From Ktedonobacterales bacterium (GTDB taxonomy: Bacteria > Chloroflexota > Ktedonobacteria > Ktedonobacterales > JADMIN01): a stretch of 10,958 bases of DNA. The translations under genes and the position numbers were made by a program. This document shows positions 1-5,798 of the stretch, piece after piece (position 1 is the first letter of the stretch; every line of letters begins with the position of its first letter). Location: NCBI GenBank assembly GCA_025935235.1, contig JAICVT010000117.1:1-10958 (forward strand). Direction: 5' to 3'. The notes under the pieces are model-generated. The model worked only from the letters and a program-made list of their open reading frames with translations. It did not search any database and was not told the DNA's origin.

Positions 1-200
1 CCGCTTGCGCTTGTCAACGCGCCGCCGCAACCGTTGGCGGCGTTGTCCAATAGGCGCCGGCTGGCCCGATCTCCAGGCTCCCGGCACGCCGAGCGCCTGG
101 GCCTGCGCCTGCCAGAAGACGCGATTAGCTCCTGTGTTTGGGGCGGGAAGCCATCGTGCGTATAGACGAGCTGGCAGCCGGTCGCCTCGAAATCCCGCAT
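1..200 (-). pseudogene. Possible partial or frameshifted coding remnant
   Basis: Reading leftward, an ATG at 200-198 lies 11 bases beyond the malic enzyme stop and opens a frame that stays open to the window edge. It begins MRDFEATGCQLVYTHDGFPP, with high G/C at third positions as in the real genes here. From about position 125 onward the coding-like signal (G/C-ending codons, balanced composition, e.g. NRVFWQAQAQALGVPGAW) moves to another minus-strand frame, while the first frame becomes arginine-rich nonsense. That second frame is itself open from an ATG at 219-217 that overlaps the malic enzyme stop, but its first 30 codons have poor third-position bias. This pattern fits one coding stretch broken by a frameshift, either decay or a sequencing error. 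No good Shine-Dalgarno precedes either ATG. I do not recognise the product, and chance openness in G+C-rich DNA remains possible. Confidence 0.25.
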
Positions 201-211
201 GCTGCCAGCCG

Positions 212-1939
212 CTAATCATCCCGCTTGACCAGCGGGCGGTAGCGCGGCTCCCACATCAGCGCGTCCACTCGTTGCTCCAGCGTGGGCGCATCGAATGGCT
301 CCGCGACGCCAGCGCGTTGGGCCTCGGTCGCGATGGCCAGCGCGACGCTGCGTGACACGGCGCGGACGTTCTCGATATGCGGATAGAGCGACGCGCCAGG
401 ATCGCTGCGACTGGGAGCCAGCACGCTCAGGGCGCGCGCCGCCGCAAGAAACATCCCATCAGTCACGCGCCGCGCGCCAGACGCCAGAACGCCCAGCCCC
501 ACGCCGGGGAAGATGAACATGTTGTTGCACTGGCCGATGTGGCGCCTGCGCCCATCGGTGGCCACATCAGCGAACGGGCTGCCCGTGGCGACCAGCGCGC
601 GTCCGCCTGTCCAGCGCAACAGATCCTCCGGCGTCGCCTCGCTTTTCTCTGTGGGATTGGAGAGCGGAAAGATCACGGGGCGCTCCACATAGCGCGCCAT
701 CTCGCCGACGATCTCTTCGCTAAACGCACCCGGGCGAGCAGCCGTTCCGATCAGCATCGTCGGGCGCGTGTGGCGGACCACCTCCAGCAGATCGAGCGAT
801 TGGCCTGGCTGGGAGCCATTCACGGTGGACCAGGGCCGCTGCGCAAACCGAGCCTTCTCGGCATCGAGGTCTGTCCGGCCAGTGTGGACAAGGCCGTGGC
901 TATCCAGCAGCCAGATGTTTCCGCGCGCTTGCTCGATGCTCGCGCCGTCCTCTTCCATCGCCATCACCAGCAGGTCCGCGATGCCTGTAGCGGCTGACCC
1001 CGCGCCCAGAATCACCACTCGTTGCTGGCGCAGCGGCGCGCCTGTGATCTCGCAGGCGGCGAGCAGGCCAGCCAACGTGACCGCTGCGGTGCCTTGAATG
1101 TCGTCGTTGAACGTGCAGAGGTCGTCGCGATAGCGGTCGAGCAAACGCCGGGCGTTGCCACGCGCGAAGTCTTCCCATTGCAGCGCTGCCCGTGGACACA
1201 CACGCCGCACAGCCGCCACGAAGGCGTCGATGAAATCGTCGTAGTCCTGCCCGCGCACACGCGGATGTCGCCACCCCAGGTAGAGCGGGTCGGCGAGCAG
1301 TTGCGGATTGTCTGTGCCAGTGTCCAGGGCGATTGGGAGCGTCATGCTGGGCGAGATGCCAGCGCAGAGCGTATAGAGCGCCAGTTTGCCAATCGGGATG
1401 AGCATGCCGCCGACTCCCAGGTCGCCCAGCCCCAGGATGCGCTCGCCGTCTGTCACGACGATGACGCGCGGCTCAGGAACCGGCGCCGCGCGCAGAATAT
1501 CCGCAATCTCGTCACGCTGCTCAAAGCCAATGTAGAGGCCATGGGGCCGCCGGTAGATATGGCTGAAGTTCTGGCAGGCAAGCCCCACCACGGGCGTGTA
1601 GATGATGGGACTCATCTCGGCGATATGCTCTTGCAGCAGGCGGTAGAACAACACTTCATTGCGGTCTTGCAGAGATGCGAGATAGATGTAGCGCTCCAGG
1701 TCAGTCGTCTTGGCGCGAAAACTGTCATAGGTGCGGGCAAGTTGTTGCTCGATCGTCGTGATGGCGGGCGGCAGCAGACCGTGTAAGTGAAACGTGGCGC
1801 GCTCATCTTCGGAAAATGCGCTGCCTTTGTTGAGGCGCGGGGCGCCGAGCAGGGCCGCGCCAGTCAATGCGGTTTCAACAGGCTGTGTGTTGATCGTGAG
1901 ATCGGCGAGCAGCCGGTCGGGGTCGGTCGGGGTGGTCAT
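212..1939 (-). CDS. maeA: Malic enzyme, NAD(P)-dependent (malate dehydrogenase, oxaloacetate-decarboxylating)
   Basis: This cytosolic enzyme oxidatively decarboxylates L-malate to pyruvate and CO2 with reduction of NAD(P), linking the TCA cycle to pyruvate. The protein has 575 residues, close to the roughly 560-residue large-type malic enzymes (E. coli MaeA, eukaryotic ME). The N-terminal malic domain carries YTPVVG (114-119, catalytic Tyr114), VTDGERILGLGDLG (162-175) and IPIGKL with the general-base Lys185. The metal site is WEDFA (Glu256, Asp257) plus FNDDIQGTA (Asp280). The NAD-binding domain has the Rossmann loop GAGSAATGIA (312-321), then SNPT (427-430) and GQCNNMFIFPG (Asn472/473). The ATG at 1939 is preceded by GGAGG (complement of 1951-1955) at 11 bases. 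All key residues are present, so it should be active. Family membership is near certain. Cofactor choice is not: the LLDSHGL...DAEKARF stretch after the second beta strand looks closer to NADP-type eukaryotic ME1 than to E. coli MaeA, so the symbol is by family only. Confidence 0.95.
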   Translation of the reverse strand: MTTPTDPDRLLADLTINTQPVETALTGAALLGAPRLNKGSAFSEDERATFHLHGLLPPAITTIEQQLARTYDSFRAKTTDLERYIYLASLQDRNEVLFYRLLQEHIAEMSPIIYTPVVGLACQNFSHIYRRPHGLYIGFEQRDEIADILRAAPVPEPRVIVVTDGERILGLGDLGVGGMLIPIGKLALYTLCAGISPSMTLPIALDTGTDNPQLLADPLYLGWRHPRVRGQDYDDFIDAFVAAVRRVCPRAALQWEDFARGNARRLLDRYRDDLCTFNDDIQGTAAVTLAGLLAACEITGAPLRQQRVVILGAGSAATGIADLLVMAMEEDGASIEQARGNIWLLDSHGLVHTGRTDLDAEKARFAQRPWSTVNGSQPGQSLDLLEVVRHTRPTMLIGTAARPGAFSEEIVGEMARYVERPVIFPLSNPTEKSEATPEDLLRWTGGRALVATGSPFADVATDGRRRHIGQCNNMFIFPGVGLGVLASGARRVTDGMFLAAARALSVLAPSRSDPGASLYPHIENVRAVSRSVALAIATEAQRAGVAEPFDAPTLEQRVDALMWEPRYRPLVKRDD

Positions 1940-1977
1940 GGTAGCTCTTGCCTCCGCTCGGGGTGGTCCGCTCCTCT

Positions 1978-2001
1978 ATAGTGCTAGTATGCATGCGCTA
2001 T
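1978..2001. promoter_or_regulatory. Inverted repeat at the presumed malic enzyme promoter (possible operator)
   Basis: ATAGTGC (1978-1984) and GCGCTAT (1995-2001) form an inverted repeat with one mismatch, separated by 10 bases and so centred about 17 bases apart. The left arm overlaps a minus-strand -10-like TATAGA (complement of 1975-1980), which lies 35 bases upstream of the malic enzyme ATG. No good -35 accompanies it. The geometry suits a dimeric repressor, but a 7-base arm with one mismatch can arise by chance. Confidence 0.2.
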
Positions 2002-2296
2002 CAGTGTACTCCTCAGCGCTCACAACGCGGTCACACCGGCGCGATGTGACGAAGCGCCAGGCGGCGGCGCGTGAAAGCTGGCTGGCGACCTGGTCACCCG
2101 CAAACGGGAATGCCTCTTCGCGCGCTGTGATCGGCGTCTCCCCCTCTGCTCATCAGAAGTACCTACCGCCCAGTCTATCGCGAGGTGGCTGTGCGCCTCA
2201 CATTCACGGTGGCGCCGCTTCGCTGCTTTTTGGGCTAGCCCGCGCCTGATGCCTGCCCCGCTCAAGCTCAAGGATAGGAAAGCTGGTATATGCGTT

Positions 2297-2325
2297 TTGC
2301 CCAAGTCAGAGGGGTATGGTAGCAT
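2297..2325 (+). promoter_or_regulatory. Candidate sigma70-type extended -10 promoter for the sigma/anti-sigma operon
   Basis: TTGCCC (2297-2302) and TAGCAT (2320-2325) are separated by exactly 17 bases. TG at 2317-2318 stands one base ahead of the -10 hexamer, the extended -10 arrangement. Each hexamer matches consensus at 4 of 6 positions. Transcription would start near 2332, giving a leader of about 175 bases before the ATG at 2507. Confidence 0.35.
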
Positions 2326-2491
2326 GGCGACGCCACCACCGGGATGTTGGCGGCCGAGTGTACCCATGAGTTCCGATGTGAGCGTTACCGCCGTTTCCTG
2401 AGTCCGTTCCACTTGACAGACGCTCTGATGACACAAGCCCATGAACACTGATCGCGCCCAGAGCCACGCTGCCAACGGAACAGGACCCGGC

Positions 2492-2499
2492 GAGGGGGG
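2492..2499 (+). promoter_or_regulatory. Ribosome binding site deciding the sigma factor start
   Basis: GAGGGGGG lies 7 bases before the ATG at 2507. The in-frame upstream ATG at 2441 has no purine-rich stretch before it. A third in-frame ATG at 2597 has AAGGGG (2585-2590) at 6 bases and would give a 185-residue protein, a usual ECF length. I prefer 2507 because its site is the strongest. Confidence 0.45.
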
Positions 2500-2506
2500 C
2501 CGGAGT

Positions 2507-3154
2507 ATGGACCTGACCGTCGTGCCTGCGGCTACCGAGTACGACTCCGCCAGCGACCCTGCCGAGCTTCCCACCGAGACGGCGAAGGGGCGGCGGATGG
2601 CCAAAGCGGAATCAGCGCAATCAGTGCAATCATTGCAGCAGGCATGGTCGTTCGAGCGGATCTACGACGAGTTCAAGACGCCGATCTACAACTACATCTA
2701 TCATCTGGTCGGCAGTCGCGAGCAAGCGGACGACCTCACGCAGGATACCTTCCTCAAGGCGTTCCGGGCATTGCCCCGCATGGACGCCAACTTGAAGCTC
2801 TCCGCGTGGCTCTACCGTATCGCGACGAACACATCGTATGACGCGCTGCGTCGTCGCAAGCTCATCGCCTGGATGCCCTGGCAAGACCTGGACCATGAGC
2901 CAGCCGATGTCGAGAGCGCCGACCCACAGGAGACCATCGGCACATCTGAGTTGGTGCACGCGGCCCTGCGCCGCATGCCGCGCCACTATCGGGCGGCCCT
3001 CCTGCTCTACACGCAGGAAGGCTTCTCGTATGCCGAGATCGCCTCGACACTCAACATCGCGGAGAGCGGTGTCAAGATGTACCTCTCCCGCGCGCGACAT
3101 TCGTTCCGCGAGCAATACAACTCGCTGGAACAAGCAGGAGGCGGCAAGAAATGA
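2507..3154 (+). CDS. ECF-type (sigma70 family group 4) RNA polymerase sigma factor
   Basis: This protein directs RNA polymerase to a small set of promoters when released from its anti-sigma factor. Counting from the ATG at 2507 it has 215 residues. Region 2 runs from about 52 to 118: the core-binding helix with DDLTQDTFLKAF (75-86), then WLYRIATNTSYDALRRRK (101-118), the part that melts and reads the -10. An acidic linker (about 128-145) follows. Region 4 (about 152-205) holds the helix-turn-helix FSYAEIASTLNIAESGVKMY that reads the -35. Regions 1 and 3 are absent, as in ECF factors. The first roughly 45 residues are Ala/Ser-rich and not part of the conserved fold, so the true start could be 2441 or 2597. 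The stop overlaps the next start as ATGA, so the two are coupled. Auto-activation of its own operon is common for such pairs but is not demonstrated here. Confidence 0.93.
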   Translation: MDLTVVPAATEYDSASDPAELPTETAKGRRMAKAESAQSVQSLQQAWSFERIYDEFKTPIYNYIYHLVGSREQADDLTQDTFLKAFRALPRMDANLKLSAWLYRIATNTSYDALRRRKLIAWMPWQDLDHEPADVESADPQETIGTSELVHAALRRMPRHYRAALLLYTQEGFSYAEIASTLNIAESGVKMYLSRARHSFREQYNSLEQAGGGKK

Positions 3155-4839
3155 CATGCGAGTGGGCCGAGGGTTATCTCAGCGCCTATCTCGATGATGC
3201 CCTCGACCCGCAGCTCCGTAAGGATGTGGGCGCGCACATCGAGACGTGCGCGCACTGTCAGGCGCTCGCCGAAGAGTACCGCCGCAACGATCAGCTGCTT
3301 GCCACACTGGCGCCCATCGCGCCCTCTGACCACCTGCGCCAGCGCATCTTTGAGTCGCCCGACTTCGCCGCGCTCGTTCAGCGGGTGGAGCGTGAGTCAG
3401 CGGACGCGCCCCCTGGGCGCGCGACATCGCGCCGCGCGCCGCTCTATGTGCGTGCGCTGGTTCCCGTGGCGGCGCTGCTGACTCTCACCCTTGGCGCGGC
3501 CCTGCTGTTCCGGCAGGGTCTTTTGCCATTCGGCGCGACGTCCGCTTCCCAGCCCCAGACGACCACCATCGGCGGACCTGGCTCGTTCGATCTGCCGCTC
3601 TCGGCTGGCCCGCGACTGGTCTTTCTGAATGGCGGCGCGCTGTGGAGCGTGGCGGAATATGCCCCCAACAGCCAGACCAACGCGCCGGGAACGCCGCAGC
3701 GCCTGACCGGTGCCAGCGCGCATGTCATCGCATGGAGTGTTTCGCCGCTGGGCGCGGCCAATCACAATGCGGGCGCGCGCATCGCCTATGTGGATGGGCT
3801 GACGGGCGCGCTGCACATTGTGCATAGCGATGGCCAGGCCGATACGATCGTCGGCTCCCTCTCGCCCACGCAGTCGCCGAGTGCTGGTCAGTGGTCCAGC
3901 TCGGTGGGGCAGGCCGCGCTGACCAGCCTCACCTGGTCGCCCGATGGCTCGCAGTTGGCCTATGTCGCCGTTACCGCTAATGGCGCCACGCAGGCGCGCA
4001 TCTACTCGCTGAGCAGCGGTTCCACTCTCTCGGCGGGCGCGTCGTTCGATGCGCCCATCATCCAGCTCGCCTGGAGCGGTGATGGCCACGCGCTGGCCTT
4101 CACCACGCTCAGCGACGGTGTGACGCAGGTGATCGTCTGGCGCGCGGGCCAGGCAGTGGCGACGATGCCCGCCGACGCCAACATCACCCAGGCGACGGTC
4201 GCGCAGTTCGGCTGGAGCGGCTCGACGCTCAGCTGGACCACCACCCACGCGGGCGCTATCGTCGGCCTCTATGTATTGCCCGGCCATAGCTCGTCGGCCA
4301 ACCAGCTCACCGCGACCGGAGCGCGCTACAGCGTGGCGGGGTTTACCTCCGCGCACGGCGGCGCCTGGCTGCTGGCGAGCGATGGCGCGCTGAGTGAGGC
4401 GCGGCTGGCAGGCGGCGGCGTCAACTGGGTGGCGAACACCGGCTCCACGCCTGACCGCATCGTCTGGTCGCCCAGCGGCGGCGCGGCGGCGCTCACCATC
4501 GGCGACCGGCTCGTCATCTGGAGCAGCGGCTCCGGGCTGACGACGCTGGCGCATGGCGTGACGGGTCAGGCGGTCTGGTCGCCCAGCGGCGCGCTGGTCG
4601 CCGTGACCGAGGGCCAGAATGTGATGATCTATCGCCTCGGCGATGAGGCCGCCACCCAGGTGGAGCGGCTGTCGAGCGGGGCTAACACGCTGGCGCTGGC
4701 CTGGGCTACCGACGAGCGCAACCTCGCCATCCTCGAATCACGCGGCATGCTGCTGGTGACGACCGATGGCATCAGCCAGACGCTGCTCACCTCGCACCAG
4801 GCCGCTGGCGCCGCGCTGAGCTGGTCGGTCGCGCGCTAG
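3151..4839 (+). CDS. Membrane anti-sigma factor with zinc-finger (zf-HC2) domain and extracytoplasmic beta-propeller
   Basis: This is the partner of the preceding sigma factor and presumably holds it inactive at the membrane. Residues 1-45 form a zinc anti-sigma domain with Cys3 and the signature HIETCAHC (His29, Cys33, Cys36). A charged linker follows, then one membrane helix at about 100-120. The remaining roughly 440 residues lie outside and carry recurrent WD40/TolB-like strands: LTWSPDG (260-266), LAWSGDG (306-312), FGWSGS (353-358), IVWSPSG (437-443), AVWSPSG (474-480), LAWATD (516-521) and a closing LSWSVAR at the C-terminus. This suggests a six- or seven-bladed propeller as sensor or ligand-binding domain. 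At 562 residues it is much longer than classical ZAS anti-sigma factors (about 200-250). AGGAGG at 3136-3141 lies 9 bases before the ATG inside the sigma gene, and the 4-base ATGA overlap implies stoichiometric expression. The signal sensed is unknown. Confidence 0.9.
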   Translation: MTCEWAEGYLSAYLDDALDPQLRKDVGAHIETCAHCQALAEEYRRNDQLLATLAPIAPSDHLRQRIFESPDFAALVQRVERESADAPPGRATSRRAPLYVRALVPVAALLTLTLGAALLFRQGLLPFGATSASQPQTTTIGGPGSFDLPLSAGPRLVFLNGGALWSVAEYAPNSQTNAPGTPQRLTGASAHVIAWSVSPLGAANHNAGARIAYVDGLTGALHIVHSDGQADTIVGSLSPTQSPSAGQWSSSVGQAALTSLTWSPDGSQLAYVAVTANGATQARIYSLSSGSTLSAGASFDAPIIQLAWSGDGHALAFTTLSDGVTQVIVWRAGQAVATMPADANITQATVAQFGWSGSTLSWTTTHAGAIVGLYVLPGHSSSANQLTATGARYSVAGFTSAHGGAWLLASDGALSEARLAGGGVNWVANTGSTPDRIVWSPSGGAAALTIGDRLVIWSSGSGLTTLAHGVTGQAVWSPSGALVAVTEGQNVMIYRLGDEAATQVERLSSGANTLALAWATDERNLAILESRGMLLVTTDGISQTLLTSHQAAGAALSWSVAR

Positions 4840-4853
4840 ACCACTCCTCCGAA

Positions 4854-4878
4854 CCCCCTCCCACCCGCAGGGAGGGGG
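4854..4878 (+). terminator. GC hairpin 14 bases after the anti-sigma gene
   Basis: CCCCCTCCC (4854-4862) and GGGAGGGGG (4870-4878) form a perfect 9-bp stem with a 7-base loop. It sits where a terminator for the sigma/anti-sigma operon is expected. No T tract follows (AACCCCGTAG), so intrinsic termination is uncertain. It may instead be a copy of a dispersed hairpin repeat. Confidence 0.4.
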
Positions 4879-4987
4879 AACCCCGTAGCCAACGGCCCTC
4901 ACCCCCAGCTCCTCTGAGGGAAGTCTGCGGGCGGCAAGGCGGGTCGTGCGCATGCCAGCGGTCTCGCCAGCGACGCGAAGTCCTGAC

Positions 4988-5017
4988 GCCCCTCTCCCAC
5001 CTCGGCGGGAGAGGGGC
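4988..5017 (-). terminator. GC hairpin just beyond the DUF3291 gene; repeat-like
   Basis: GCCCCTCTCCC (4988-4998) and GGGAGAGGGGC (5007-5017) form a perfect 11-bp stem with an 8-base loop, 19 bases past the leftward gene's stop. No T tract follows on the minus strand. The stem and the flanking GGGGTGGGGG resemble the gene-end hairpin repeats that occur in many copies in some G+C-rich genomes. Terminator function is inferred from position. Confidence 0.4.
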
Positions 5018-5028
5018 TGGGGTGGGGG
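5007..5028 (+). other. G-quadruplex-type motif
   Basis: Four runs of three or more G lie close together: GGG (5007-5009), GGGG (5013-5016), GGGG (5019-5022) and GGGGG (5024-5028). The loops are AGA, CT and T. This satisfies the usual G3+N1-7 pattern with short loops that favour stability. The first two runs also belong to the right arm of the 4988-5017 hairpin, so the two folds exclude each other. In a transcript of the leftward gene this stretch would be the C-rich strand. Confidence 0.5.
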
Positions 5029-5036
5029 CAGCCTCA

Positions 5037-5558
5037 CTAGCCCAACGAGGCGGGTCCCAGCGCGATCGGTCGGCGCAAAATTCTGGTGGGACGCCCCTCG
5101 GCGTCGAAGGGCGCGTGGAAGTCGAAGGCGTCGGCAGTGGGGCCGCGCTCGCTGAGCAGTTGGTGGCGCTCGACGGCTTCCTGCCAGGTTGGCAGGTGGT
5201 CGTCCGCCACCCACCAGGCGACGTAGTTGGGCCACTCGGGTTCGACAAACCACTCTTTGCGCAGCTTCAGCGCTTCGTTGTGGACGCCGCGCAGGTGATA
5301 GGAATAGGCGAAGACCGCTTCCAGGCTCTCCCAGAGTGAAAGCGTCATCATTGCCTCGCGCTCAGGACCCTTGGCGGCGGGCCAGATCACGCCGAGGTCA
5401 TCTGGCTCAACGCGCATCTGCTGGGGATAGCAGATGAAGCCGGGCGAGGCGGAAGCTTCGGCGAAGGAAGCGGCGATGCGGTCCTCGAAGCCCCTGGTCT
5501 GTGGATGGCCGCGCGGTTCCCGCAGCACGCCAAACGTGAAGAATGCGACGCGCGCCAT
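5037..5558 (-). CDS. DUF3291 domain-containing protein
   Basis: This 173-residue soluble protein matches the DUF3291 family along nearly its whole length. Hallmarks are MTLSLWESLEAVFAYSY (71-87), GVHNEAL (91-97), LRKEWF (99-104), the tryptophan-rich YVAWWVADDHLPTWQEA (112-128) and the near-terminal GPTADAFDF (139-147). The family belongs by fold to the dimeric alpha/beta-barrel (ABM/ferredoxin-like) group, which includes small monooxygenases and heme-handling proteins, but its reaction is not established and I assign none. The ATG at 5558 is the only reasonable start: the upstream frame contains no ATG, GTG or TTG close by, and MARVAFFTFGVL begins the first beta strand. The ribosome site is weak (GAGAGAG only two bases away). 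The gene stands alone, convergent with the anti-sigma gene and divergent from the cyclase gene. A much longer open frame continues upstream, but it runs antisense to the cyclase gene and is an artefact. Confidence 0.88.
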   Translation of the reverse strand: MARVAFFTFGVLREPRGHPQTRGFEDRIAASFAEASASPGFICYPQQMRVEPDDLGVIWPAAKGPEREAMMTLSLWESLEAVFAYSYHLRGVHNEALKLRKEWFVEPEWPNYVAWWVADDHLPTWQEAVERHQLLSERGPTADAFDFHAPFDAEGRPTRILRRPIALGPASLG

Positions 5559-5718
5559 GACTCTCTCGTCTACTCGATGGGAAGCGGCGCCGTGATGAGG
5601 CGCGAGGCGCTGGCCTTTCCATCGCCCCGCATATCGTACCACAGCAGCCACGCCAGCCTGCATGATGGCAAGCAGGCGCAAGCGCCATCTACGCCCGTCG
5701 CGCCGCCCGCGCCTGCGG

Positions 5719-5724
5719 TACAAT
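5719..5724 (+). promoter_or_regulatory. -10 candidate (TACAAT) for the cyclase gene cluster
   Basis: TACAAT matches the TATAAT consensus at 5 of 6 positions and lies 74 bases before the ATG at 5799. No clear -35 is seen 16-18 bases upstream. Facing the other way, GGTACGATATG (complement of 5630-5640) resembles the context GGTACAATACT around this site and could serve the leftward DUF3291 gene. Both calls rest on short hexamers only. Confidence 0.3.
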
Positions 5725-5798
5725 ACTGACTGATCTGGAACGCCAGGACGCGCTGGCAGGAGCCGCATCCATGAGGAGCCGGAGGAGCTGGGGGACGC

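Larger units (their letters stand above)
1940..2506. other. Divergent intergenic region between malic enzyme and sigma factor
   Basis: I see no convincing gene here. Open frames on both strands are arginine/serine-rich and lack coding bias. The region must hold promoters for the leftward malic enzyme and the rightward sigma factor. The right part holds the extended -10 promoter candidate at 2297-2325 and an isolated TTGACA at 2413-2418. The left part holds an inverted repeat (1978-2001) beside a weak TATAGA. The stretch from about 2010 to 2290 shows nothing I can name. If the sigma factor instead starts at the upstream ATG (2441), the region shrinks to 501 bases. Confidence 0.6.

Noticed and set aside
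16..44. Hairpin AACGC(GC)CGCC / GGCGGCGTT near the left edge
   Set aside because: The stem has a two-base bulge and there is no T tract. It lies within the possible coding remnant, so it was not called a terminator.
377..1786. Plus-strand open frames of about 200-250 codons opposite malic enzyme
   Set aside because: They are mirror images of a fully conserved malic enzyme frame and have no recognisable domain or ribosome site.
2413..2418. Perfect -35 consensus TTGACA
   Set aside because: No acceptable -10 hexamer lies 16-18 bases downstream (the candidates are AAGCCC, AGCCCA and GCCCAT).
2020..2604. 194-codon minus-strand open frame in the divergent intergenic region
   Set aside because: It overlaps the sigma gene start and its composition (Arg/Ser/His-rich) looks random. 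No supporting ribosome site or family resemblance.
3397..4554. 385-codon minus-strand open frame inside the anti-sigma gene
   Set aside because: Arg-rich composition without motifs. The plus-strand frame contains zinc finger, membrane helix and repeated propeller motifs.
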